This document shows, piece after piece, positions 1-5,095 of a stretch of DNA of 5,149 nucleotides. Source of the stretch: an uncultured Clostridia bacterium (GTDB lineage: Bacteria; Bacillota_A; Clostridia; Oscillospirales; Oscillospiraceae). The notes under the pieces were generated by a model, which was not told where the DNA came from, searched no databases, and saw only the letters and a program-made list of their open reading frames with translations. The position numbers and the translations under genes are program-made. Each line of letters begins with the position of its first letter. Position 1 is the stretch's first letter. The DNA is taken from positions 1 through 5,149 of the forward strand of contig CAMKAP010000157.1 of assembly GCA_946410505.1 (NCBI GenBank), read 5' to 3'.

Positions 1-1873
1 CGGCGGCATCGCCCATGTGGATGAGGCCTTTATCGTCGGCTCGCTTTCCCTTGTGATCTGGACGATCACACTGCTCACCACGATCAAATACGTGCTGATC
101 GCCATGAAGGCCGACAACCACGGCGAAGGCGGCATCTTCTCCCTCTATGCGCTGGTGAAGCACTGCGGCAAGTGGCTGATCCTGCCCGCCATGCTGGGCG
201 GTGCCGCGCTGCTGGCCGACGGCGTGCTGACTCCGGCGGTCACTGTGACCACAGCGGTGGAGGGCCTGCGAAGCATGGCCGTCATGAACCGCTTCCTCGG
301 CGCCGGGCAGACCAAGGTGGTCATCATCACCCTGCTCATCATCACGGTGCTCTTTGCCATCCAGCACGCCGGCACCAGCCGCATCGGCAAGGCCTTCGGC
401 CCCGTGATGCTGCTGTGGTTCTCCTTCCTCGGCGTCACGGGCCTGCTGCACATCGGTGCTCTGCCCTCCGTGCTGCGCGCCTTCAACCCCATTCACGCCG
501 TCCAGGTGCTGCTCAGCCCCGCCAACAAGGCGGGCTTCATGATCCTGGGCAGCGTCTTTCTCGCTACCACCGGCGCGGAGGCCCTGTATTCCGACATGGG
601 TCATGTGGGCAAGGAGAATATCTACTTCAGCTGGCCCTTCGTCAAGCTTTGCCTGATCCTCAACTATCTGGGGCAGGGCGCCTGGATCATCCAAAACCAG
701 GCGGACGGCGCCCTGTACGCCATCGAGGATTTAAACCCCTTCTTCCTGATGCTGCCCATGGGTCTGCGTCCCTTTGCCGTCGTCCTCGGCGCGGCCGCGG
801 CCATTATCGCCTCCCAGGCGCTCATTACCGGCTCCTACACCCTGGTGTCCGAGGCGATCCTGCTGGATCTGCTGCCCCATCTGGAGATCCGCTACCCCGC
901 CCAGACCAAGGGTCAGCTCTACATCTCCACGGTCAACAGCATCCTATGGGTCGGCTGCAGCCTGGTGGTGCTCTACTTCCGCTCCGGTGCGCGCATGGAG
1001 TCGGCCTATGGCCTTGCCATCACCGTGACCATGCTGATGACCACGCTGCTCATCTCCGTCTATCTCAGCAAGATCCGCGGCAAAAAGATCGCCGGCGCCG
1101 GGCTGCTGCTCGTCTTCGGCGCCATCGAGGCCGTGTTCTTTCTCTCGAGCCTCGGCAAGTTTACGCACGGCGGCTATGTGACCGTCATTCTGACGCTTCT
1201 GCTGCTGGCTGTCATGGTGGTCTGGTACCGCGGCACCCAGCTGGAGCACAAATACAGCACTACGCTGAAAATTGCGGACTACGTGGAAAATCTGCGCAAG
1301 CTCCATGACGACGAGTCGCTGCCCCTGCTTGCCAACAACCTGGTATACCTGGACAGCAGCAATGACCCGGAGCTTATTGACCGCGATATCCTCTACTCCA
1401 TTCTGGACAAGGACCAGAAGCGCGCCCAGGCTTACTGGTTTGTGAGCGTGAACGTGCTCAGCGAGCCGGACACCATGCACTACCATGTGGAGACTTACGG
1501 CACCGACTTCATCTTCCGTGTAAAGCTGGATCTGGGCTTCCAGTGCTCCCCGCGCATCAACGTCTATCTGCGCCAGATCGTGCAGGATCTGCAGCAGAGC
1601 GGCGAGCTGCCGCCCCAGGACAAGAAGTATTCCATCTACGGTCCTTCCACGGTTGGCACCTTCAAGTTCTGCATCATCCACAAATCCGTCACCACCAAAA
1701 CCGAGCTCTCCACCCTGGACGAGCGCATTCTGAACACCAAGTACGTCATCCGGCGGCTGGCAGGCTCCAAGGTCACCTGGTACGGGCTGGACACCTCCTC
1801 CCTCATCACGGAGAGAGTGCCGCTTATCACCGGCGGCGGCAACGGCGGCAAGCGCATCCAGCGCATCAAATAA
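1..1873 (+). CDS. kup: Kup-family potassium transporter (5'-truncated by window edge)
   Basis: Membrane K+ uptake protein of the Kup/HAK/KUP family, probably a K+/H+ symporter. The frame is open from the left edge (first full codon at 2), so the true start is outside; the GTG at 17 is internal. The family's N-terminal GDIGTSPLY segment is missing. Numbering from codon 17, visible family motifs are KADNHGEGGI (31-40), ADGVLTPAVTVTTAVEGL (67-84), TGAEALYSDMGHVGK (185-199), LNYLGQGA (215-222), ASQALITG (265-272) and GLAITVTML (332-340). About eleven hydrophobic segments lie before residue 405, fitting the family's twelve with the first lost. Residues 405-618 form the hydrophilic cytoplasmic C-terminal domain and end in a glycine/basic tail. 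Total length would be about 660-680 residues, slightly longer than E. coli Kup (622). The stop is TAA at 1871-1873, followed by an intrinsic terminator. Family assignment is firm; ion coupling is inferred from the family. Confidence 0.95.
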   Translation, partial: GGIAHVDEAFIVGSLSLVIWTITLLTTIKYVLIAMKADNHGEGGIFSLYALVKHCGKWLILPAMLGGAALLADGVLTPAVTVTTAVEGLRSMAVMNRFLGAGQTKVVIITLLIITVLFAIQHAGTSRIGKAFGPVMLLWFSFLGVTGLLHIGALPSVLRAFNPIHAVQVLLSPANKAGFMILGSVFLATTGAEALYSDMGHVGKENIYFSWPFVKLCLILNYLGQGAWIIQNQADGALYAIEDLNPFFLMLPMGLRPFAVVLGAAAAIIASQALITGSYTLVSEAILLDLLPHLEIRYPAQTKGQLYISTVNSILWVGCSLVVLYFRSGARMESAYGLAITVTMLMTTLLISVYLSKIRGKKIAGAGLLLVFGAIEAVFFLSSLGKFTHGGYVTVILTLLLLAVMVVWYRGTQLEHKYSTTLKIADYVENLRKLHDDESLPLLANNLVYLDSSNDPELIDRDILYSILDKDQKRAQAYWFVSVNVLSEPDTMHYHVETYGTDFIFRVKLDLGFQCSPRINVYLRQIVQDLQQSGELPPQDKKYSIYGPSTVGTFKFCIIHKSVTTKTELSTLDERILNTKYVIRRLAGSKVTWYGLDTSSLITERVPLITGGGNGGKRIQRIK

Positions 1874-1885
1874 GACGAACAACTG

Positions 1886-1912
1886 AAACGGGCAGCAAGC
1901 GCTGCCCGTTTT
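1886..1912 (+). terminator. Intrinsic terminator after kup
   Basis: A perfect 11-bp inverted repeat (1886-1896 with 1901-1911, arm AAACGGGCAGC) closes an AAGC tetraloop and runs into a short TTTT (1909-1912). It lies 12 bp after the kup stop. The T tract is short, so termination may be incomplete. The next gene starts only 18 bp further on, leaving little room for its own promoter between them; that gene may depend on read-through or on a promoter inside kup. Confidence 0.8.
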
Positions 1913-1930
1913 CCGCAGAGAGGAGAGAAT

Positions 1931-2476
1931 ATGGAACAGGAAATCCTCCGTCCTTTTGAAGAGACCGACCGGGACGCCCGGGAAATCGGCAGCAAAACGC
2001 CGGTCTTTCGGAAAATGCGGCGCATACGGCAGCAGCTCGGCGAGGAGGAGTGTCTCCGGATCCTGCGTGAAGCGCCCCGCGGCGTGCTGGCCGTGCTCGG
2101 CGACGGGGATTACCCCTACGCAGTGCCGCTGGACTTTCTGTACCGGGACGGGAAGCTGTACTTCCACGGTGCGCGGCAGGGGCATAAGCTGGACGCGATC
2201 CGCCGTCACGACAAGGTGAGCTTCTGCGTCATGGACGAAGGCTTCCGCAGAGAGGGCGAGTGGGCGCTCAACATCCGCAGCGTCATTATTTTCGGCCGCA
2301 TCCGGGCCATGCGTCCCGAGGAAAACGGCATCGAAGCGCTGCTGCGCGCCTTTGGCAGCAAATACTACCCGGATGCGGAGAGCCTGGAGCGGGAGATCCG
2401 CAGCGGCATCGACCGGGTACAGATGCTGGAGCTCACAATCGAGCACATGAGTGGAAAGCTGGTCAACGAATCCTGA
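1931..2476 (+). CDS. NimA-like pyridoxamine 5'-phosphate oxidase-fold flavoprotein
   Basis: A 181-aa soluble protein of the FMN-binding split-barrel superfamily, in the NimA/5-nitroimidazole-resistance-like group common in Clostridia. Supporting motifs are MRRIRQQLGEEECLRIL (29-45), GVLAVLGDGDYPYAVPLDFLY (51-71, the flavin-barrel strand pair), YFHGARQGHKLDAIRRHDKVSFCV (77-100), NIRSVIIFGRIR (114-125) and the terminal IEHMSGK (170-176). Such proteins usually bind FMN or a related cofactor and are often annotated as reductases; the substrate here is unknown, and nitroimidazole resistance should not be assumed. The ATG at 1931 is chosen because AGGAG sits at 1921-1925 with a 5-nt spacer. This start gives about 28 residues before the MRRIRQQL block with which many relatives nearly begin. 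The ATG opening that block has no good ribosome binding site. It is same-strand with kup, but the kup terminator separates them. Confidence 0.88.
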   Translation: MEQEILRPFEETDRDAREIGSKTPVFRKMRRIRQQLGEEECLRILREAPRGVLAVLGDGDYPYAVPLDFLYRDGKLYFHGARQGHKLDAIRRHDKVSFCVMDEGFRREGEWALNIRSVIIFGRIRAMRPEENGIEALLRAFGSKYYPDAESLEREIRSGIDRVQMLELTIEHMSGKLVNES

Positions 2477-2491
2477 TGGGCTGATGATGTA

Positions 2492-2525
2492 AAAAAGGGA
2501 AAGTTCGGAGGAGCTTTCCCTTTTT
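2492..2525. terminator. Bidirectional intrinsic terminator between convergent genes
   Basis: A 12-bp perfect arm (2492-2503 with 2514-2525, AAAAAGGGAAAG/CTTTCCCTTTTT) continues inward through a G-U, an A-U and a C-G pair to a GGAG tetraloop (2507-2510), 15 bp in all. The A tract on one side and T tract on the other give a U-run to transcripts from both directions. It lies 15 bp after the stop of the flavoprotein gene and 8 bp after the stop of the convergent ylmC-like gene, so it can serve both. Confidence 0.9.
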
Positions 2526-2533
2526 CTTCTGTA

Positions 2534-2818
2534 TCAGAAGCCCGGGAAGCTCCTCCGGGGCCGCTTGCGGCGCGGCAGCTCCTCCTTGGCGTCGATCAGG
2601 ATGATGTCCCCGCCGATGCGCGCAATGCAGGACCAGGGCAGCACATAATCGTCCTCCCGGCCCAGCAGCCCGAAGAGCTTGGAGCGTCCCGGCGTGATGA
2701 GCGACAGGAGCCGCCCCTCCGCGTGGTCCAGCTCCGCATCGCAGACATAGCCCAGGCGGTAGCCCGAGTGGATGTCGATGACCTCCTTGTAGCGAAGCTC
2801 CGAAAAACAGCCGATCAA
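2534..2818 (-). CDS. PRC-barrel protein of the YlmC/YmxH sporulation family
   Basis: A 94-aa protein with one PRC-barrel-like domain. Family features are the opening CFSELRYKEVIDIHSGYRLG (4-23), the acidic turn CDAELDHAEGRLLSLITPG (26-44), FGLLGREDDYVLPW (49-62) and IARIGGDIILID (65-76), which match the YlmC/YmxH pattern of SEL, KEV/I, a PW-x2-I strand and IG-x-D-x-IL. The last 15 residues form a basic tail (RRKRPRRS). YlmC/YmxH proteins are found in endospore formers and named as sporulation proteins, but their molecular role is poorly defined. The start is TTG at 2818-2816: an in-frame stop lies at 2827-2825 and no in-frame ATG or GTG falls between. It is supported by a GAGGTGAT ribosome binding site. 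The stop TGA is 8 bp before the shared terminator. It is same-strand with noc, about 200 bp downstream. No cysteine or catalytic motif suggests enzymatic activity. Confidence 0.85.
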   Translation of the reverse strand: MIGCFSELRYKEVIDIHSGYRLGYVCDAELDHAEGRLLSLITPGRSKLFGLLGREDDYVLPWSCIARIGGDIILIDAKEELPRRKRPRRSFPGF

Positions 2819-2823
2819 AACGC

Positions 2824-2831
2824 ATCACCTC
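2824..2831 (-). promoter_or_regulatory. Ribosome binding site fixing the TTG start of the ylmC-like gene
   Basis: GAGGTGAT on the minus strand is an eight-base match to the anti-Shine-Dalgarno complement and ends 5 nt before the TTG at 2818. It includes an out-of-frame ATG (2825-2823) that should not be used for annotation, because that frame shows no family similarity. Confidence 0.75.
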
Positions 2832-3021
2832 TCTGGATTCTACGACGCGCGCGCCGGTTTTATGTCGGATTTTTATACTACTTTCTAATAAGAAGCTTTA
2901 AAAAGGATTGCGAGACAGAATTGCGCCAGATGAGGCGAAGACCGCCGAGCATAATGGAGATATATGGTCAAGGGCTTCAACGAAGTATGGCACAATTCTG
3001 GCCGCAAGGCTTTAAAGATTT
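2826..3021. other. Intergenic region between noc and the ylmC-like gene
   Basis: About 195 bp without a convincing gene. It is visibly richer in A and T (especially 2856-2905) than the flanking genes. It holds the nested inverted-repeat element described separately (2896-3017). Reading on the minus strand toward the ylmC-like gene, TATAAA at 2877-2872 could be a sigma-A -10 box, but the best -35 at suitable spacing (TTAAAG, 2901-2896) is poor, so a promoter there is only a suggestion. A short alternating CG run lies at 2844-2852. Confidence 0.5.
2896..3017. repeat. Nested inverted-repeat element: candidate structured RNA, 3'-UTR or small palindromic repeat
   Basis: The two halves pair in register as successive helices. 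These are CTTTAAA 2896-2902 with TTTAAAG 3011-3017; TTGCG 2908-2912 with CGCAA 3003-3007; AGAATTG 2917-2923 with CAATTCT 2993-2999; and, after one C/A mismatch, GCC 2925-2927 with GGC 2989-2991. Small internal loops (5/3 and 4/3 nt) separate them. The enclosed 61 nt contain two further hairpins, GGCG/CGCC (2934-2946) and CTTC/GAAG (2975-2985), giving a branched shape. The pairs are all Watson-Crick, so the fold works on either strand and does not set orientation. It begins 4 bp past the noc stop on the minus strand, so as RNA it would lie in the noc 3' end; there the far side ends in TCCTTTTT, which could help termination. I do not recognise a known RNA family. Pairing is seen; function is inferred. 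Confidence 0.55.
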
Positions 3022-3849
3022 CTATTTGAAAGTAGTATTAGATTTGGGGATGGAGATGGTGAGGATCAGCGCCTCTTCGGTCTCCTCCCGGTGCATGCCG
3101 GCGGCGATCCCGCCCTGCTTCATCAGATCCAGCGAGTGGCTGAGGCTGTTGAGAAACACGCGCACGTCCTTCATCACAAAGCTGCGCCGGATCTCCGGGC
3201 GGCGCGGCGGCTCCGGGGAGGCCAGCAGTGCGTCTACATAGGCGTCCGTGGCCGCCACGGTCAGGTCCTTTTCCAGAATATGCGCCAGGGCAGCCCGCTG
3301 CTGCTCCGCGTCCCCCAGGCGCAGCAGCGCCCGCCCGTGCCGCTCGCTGAGCCCGTTTTCCCGCAGGGCCTCGAGCACGTCCTCCGGCAGCTTCAAGAGC
3401 CGCAGCTTATTGGCCACCGCGGACTGGGAGCGCCCGATCTTCCGGGCCGCCTCCTCCTGGCTGATTCCGAACATGCCGATGAGCTGCTGCAGGCCCCGCG
3501 CCTCCTCCAGAAAGTCCAGGTCCTTGCGCTGCAGATTCTCCACCAGGGCCAGCAGCCCCGCATCCTCCAGATTCACATCCACGATCATGCATGGCACCTC
3601 CCGCAGCCCGGCCAGCTTCGCCGCCCGCAGCCTTCGCTCACCCGCCACCAGTTCGTATTTTCCGCCCCGCAGCCGTACCGTCAGCGGGTGCAGGACTCCA
3701 TAGCTGCGGATGCTCGCGCTCAGCTCCCGCAGGGATTCCTCGTCAAAGATTTTGCGCGGCTGGGCGGGATTGGGTGCAATGTCGTCCACGCGCAGGTACA
3801 AAAGCCCGCTGCGCCGCAGCGTCGGCCTTGTCCGCATTGTCTGGATCAT
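3022..3849 (-). CDS. noc: ParB-superfamily nucleoid occlusion protein Noc
   Basis: A 275-aa ParB/Noc-type CTP-dependent DNA-binding clamp, expected to bind the nucleoid and help keep division away from unsegregated DNA. The N-terminal ParB domain has NPAQPRKIF (27-35), the CTP-binding GERRLRAAKLAGL (70-82) and ENLQR (104-108). A helix-turn-helix spans about 128-172 (ISQEEAARKIGRSQSAVANKLRLL onward). Within it, Q142, K148, K153 and R170 have the same spacing as the four residues that distinguish Noc (Q/K/K/R) from ParB/Spo0J (R/T/A/G), so preference for a Noc site rather than parS is predicted. The C-terminal part (RRSFVMKDVRVFLNSLSHSL to LTISIPK) aligns with the end of B. subtilis Noc. The ATG at 3849 is fixed by AAGGAGG with a 7-nt spacer. 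Only 17 residues precede the first strand, with no clear copy of the Noc membrane-binding helix. No parA, parB or rsmG is visible beside it. Confidence 0.88.
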   Translation of the reverse strand: MIQTMRTRPTLRRSGLLYLRVDDIAPNPAQPRKIFDEESLRELSASIRSYGVLHPLTVRLRGGKYELVAGERRLRAAKLAGLREVPCMIVDVNLEDAGLLALVENLQRKDLDFLEEARGLQQLIGMFGISQEEAARKIGRSQSAVANKLRLLKLPEDVLEALRENGLSERHGRALLRLGDAEQQRAALAHILEKDLTVAATDAYVDALLASPEPPRRPEIRRSFVMKDVRVFLNSLSHSLDLMKQGGIAAGMHREETEEALILTISIPKSNTTFK

Positions 3850-3856
3850 TTTCCGG

Positions 3857-3863
3857 CCTCCTT
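3857..3863 (-). promoter_or_regulatory. Ribosome binding site fixing the noc start
   Basis: AAGGAGG on the minus strand, 7 nt before the ATG at 3849-3847. It decides against the internal ATG four codons later and against any longer N-terminus. Confidence 0.85.
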
Positions 3864-3886
3864 GGTTTATCTTGTATTTTCTGGCT

Positions 3887-3906
3887 CAAGATTACACCAC
3901 ATCTTG
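3887..3906. promoter_or_regulatory. Candidate operator dyad CAAGAT-N8-ATCTTG
   Basis: A perfect 6-bp inverted repeat (3887-3892 and 3901-3906) with an 8-bp spacer lies in the divergent noc/azlC gap. A third copy of ATCTTG (as ATCTTGT, also present at 3901-3907) is at 3869-3875. The dyad covers the candidate noc -10 and lies upstream of the azlC -35, where a shared regulator could act on both. No regulator gene is present in the window to suggest which. Confidence 0.35.
3891..3899 (-). promoter_or_regulatory. noc: Candidate extended -10 promoter for noc
   Basis: On the minus strand TGG followed by TGTAAT forms an extended -10 element (TG-N-TATAAT type, five of six matches in the hexamer). No good -35 hexamer lies at 15-19 bp, which extended -10 promoters tolerate. 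It would start transcription roughly 35 nt before the noc ATG. It is overlapped by the CAAGAT/ATCTTG dyad at 3887-3906. Confidence 0.35.
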
Positions 3907-3941
3907 TGAAAAAGGCGGCGAAAGTGAGCGGAGGCTCCCAG

Positions 3942-3970
3942 TTGACAGCGGGCGAAAACAGGCGTATGAT
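3942..3970 (+). promoter_or_regulatory. Sigma-A promoter for azlCD
   Basis: TTGACA at 3942-3947 (perfect -35), a 17-bp spacer, and TATGAT at 3965-3970 (five of six for the -10). Transcription should begin near 3977, giving a leader of about 30 nt. That is too short for a T-box or other riboswitch, so control is more likely by a DNA-binding regulator. Confidence 0.85.
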
Positions 3971-4008
3971 AGCTGGCAATAACAGGAAAAGGAAGGAGTG
4001 GGCGGAGC

Positions 4009-4770
4009 GTGACAGAAAAAAACCGGGCGCTGTTTACCGCGGGCGTACGCGCGGGGCTGCCGATCATGCTGGGCTATGTGCCCATCGGGATCGCCTTCGC
4101 GGTGATGGCGCGGCAGGCAGGCCTGAGCGTCGGGCAGACCTGCCTCATGTCGCTGACGGTCTACGCCGGGGCCAGCCAGATGATGGCGGCAGGTATGCTG
4201 GCACATCACGGGGCCTTTCTGGCCATTGTACTGGCCACCTTTGTGCTGAACCTGCGGCACATCATCATGTCCACCTGTGTGATGCACCGGATGGAGCCTG
4301 CGCCTCTTTCCCTGCGGCTTCTGGCCGCCTTCGGCGTGACGGACGAGAGCTTCGCCCTCTTCACCACCGGCACGGGCAAGAGCCGCAGCGTGTTCTTCTT
4401 CCTCGGCATCCACATCGCCATCTACCTGAGCTGGAACCTGGGGACGCTGCTGGGGGCTCTGGCCATGGATCTGCTGCCGCCGATCCTGACGGCGAGCCTG
4501 GGGACGCTGCTGGGGGCTCTGGCCATGGATCTGCTGCCGCCGATCCTGACGGCGAGCCTGGGTGTCTCCCTCTATGCCATGTTTGTGAGCATCCTCATGC
4601 CGGATCTGCCGGGAAACGGAAAGCTCGCGCTGCTGGTGCTGCTGACGGCTGTGTGCAGCACGCTTTTCAGCCGGGTGATGGCCTCCTCCTGGGCGCTGAT
4701 CGTCTCCACCCTGCTGTGCGCCTTTGCGGGAAGCTTCTTTGTTGAGCTGAAGGAGGAAGCCGATGTCTGA
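4009..4770 (+). CDS. azlC: Branched-chain amino acid exporter large subunit AzlC, with internal 20-residue duplication
   Basis: Integral membrane subunit of the AzlCD (YgaZH-type) exporter for branched-chain amino acids, named for 4-azaleucine resistance in B. subtilis. Family motifs are GLPIMLGYVPIGIAFAVMA (16-34), SLTVYAGASQMMAAGML (48-64), LNLRHIIMS (80-88), the FGVTDESFAL stretch (108-117) and HIAIYLSWNLGT (135-146). The start is GTG at 4009, with AAGGAG at 3993-3998 (10-nt spacer). Length is 253 aa; without the duplication it would be 233, close to the family norm. Residues 145-164 and 165-184 are identical (GTLLGALAMDLLPPILTASL) because 60 bp are exactly repeated. The repeated segment is hydrophobic and about one membrane span long, so downstream topology may be altered and function is uncertain, although the frame stays open to the end. 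The stop overlaps azlD by 8 bp. AzlC identity is firm; substrate is from the family. Confidence 0.92.
   Translation: MTEKNRALFTAGVRAGLPIMLGYVPIGIAFAVMARQAGLSVGQTCLMSLTVYAGASQMMAAGMLAHHGAFLAIVLATFVLNLRHIIMSTCVMHRMEPAPLSLRLLAAFGVTDESFALFTTGTGKSRSVFFFLGIHIAIYLSWNLGTLLGALAMDLLPPILTASLGTLLGALAMDLLPPILTASLGVSLYAMFVSILMPDLPGNGKLALLVLLTAVCSTLFSRVMASSWALIVSTLLCAFAGSFFVELKEEADV
4437..4562 (+). repeat. Perfect 60-bp tandem duplication inside azlC
   Basis: Positions 4441-4500 and 4501-4560 are identical base for base. The identity extends 4 bp left and 2 bp right, so CCTGGG occurs at 4437-4442, 4497-4502 and 4557-4562. That 6-bp microhomology at the boundaries is what replication slippage between two CCTGGG copies 60 bp apart would leave. 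Because 60 is a multiple of three the reading frame is kept. Absence of any difference, even at third positions, points to a recent event or an assembly artefact. Confidence 0.97.
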
Positions 4771-5071
4771 CACCATGATCGTTCTCCTTTTTCTCGCCAT
4801 GGCGCTGGTGACCTATATCCCGCGCCTGCTGCCCTTTGTGCTGGTGGACCGGCTGCGCTTTTCCCCCAGGATGGAGCGTTTTCTCCGGCTGATTCCCTAT
4901 ACGGCCATGGCGGCGCTGATTTTCCCGGGCATTCTGAGCGTGGACACAGGGCGGCCATGGGTGGGGCTGCTGGGCGGGGCCGCAGCGGCACTGCTCGCGC
5001 TGCGAAAGCGCTCCGCGATCCTCTGCGTCCTGGCCGCCATCGCCGTGGTCTTCATTTTGCAGTTTGTGTAA
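4763..5071 (+). CDS. azlD: Branched-chain amino acid exporter small subunit AzlD
   Basis: A 102-aa small membrane subunit that partners AzlC. Typical AzlD features are the N-terminal segment MIVLLFLAMALVTYIPRLLPFVL (5-27) with the TYIPR motif, the RFSPRMERFLRLIPYTAMAALIFPG stretch (32-56), and two further hydrophobic segments (about 66-80 and 85-101), giving three or four membrane spans. The ATG at 4763 has AAGGAGG at 4750-4756 with a 6-nt spacer, both inside the end of azlC; the 8-bp overlap indicates translational coupling and a matched complex. The stop TAA is at 5069-5071. No terminator is visible in the 24 bp before the insertion-sequence end, so the native downstream region may have been displaced. 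Confidence 0.92.
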   Translation: MSDTMIVLLFLAMALVTYIPRLLPFVLVDRLRFSPRMERFLRLIPYTAMAALIFPGILSVDTGRPWVGLLGGAAAALLALRKRSAILCVLAAIAVVFILQFV

Positions 5072-5095
5072 TATAACAGATCGCCGCGCCGATTA

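Noticed and set aside
172..1308. 378-codon plus-strand frame inside kup
   Set aside because: Its translation is rich in R, H, P and G, as expected from reading a GC-rich gene out of frame; the overlapping frame is a definite Kup protein.
944..2446. 500-codon open frame on the minus strand, antisense to kup and the flavoprotein gene
   Set aside because: It lies opposite two clearly conserved genes, has no recognisable motif or ribosome binding site, and GC-rich codon bias alone keeps this antisense frame open.
2537..2550. CCCGGG-containing stretch as a second Noc site
   Set aside because: Only 8 of 14 positions match the Noc consensus, essentially just the CCCGGG core, and it lies in coding sequence.
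2463..2828. 121-codon minus-strand frame starting at GTG 2828 that overlaps the ylmC-like gene
   Set aside because: Out-of-frame shadow; its start lies inside the GAGGTGAT ribosome binding site used by the TTG-started gene, and the product has no family resemblance.
2723..3241. 172-codon plus-strand frame across the noc/ylmC gap, as a possible hidden gene
   Set aside because: It overlaps both real genes in antisense, has no ribosome binding site, and the central part coincides with the inverted-repeat element, which explains its unusual composition.
3091..3909. 272-codon plus-strand frame opposite noc
   Set aside because: Antisense shadow of noc with Q/P/L/R-rich low-complexity translation and no start signal.
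3977..4008. T-box or leucine-responsive riboswitch ahead of azlC
   Set aside because: The leader from the near-consensus promoter is only about 30 nt and has no T-box sequence or specifier structure.
3591..4745. 384-codon plus-strand frame spanning the noc start, the divergent promoter region and azlC
   Set aside because: It crosses two unrelated genes and their promoters; the translation is A/G/R-rich and matches nothing recognisable.
3892..4800. 302-codon minus-strand frame opposite azlC, with a repeated RRQDRRQQIHGQSPQQRPQA segment
   Set aside because: The apparent protein repeat is only the azlC 60-bp duplication read on the other strand; no independent gene is supported.
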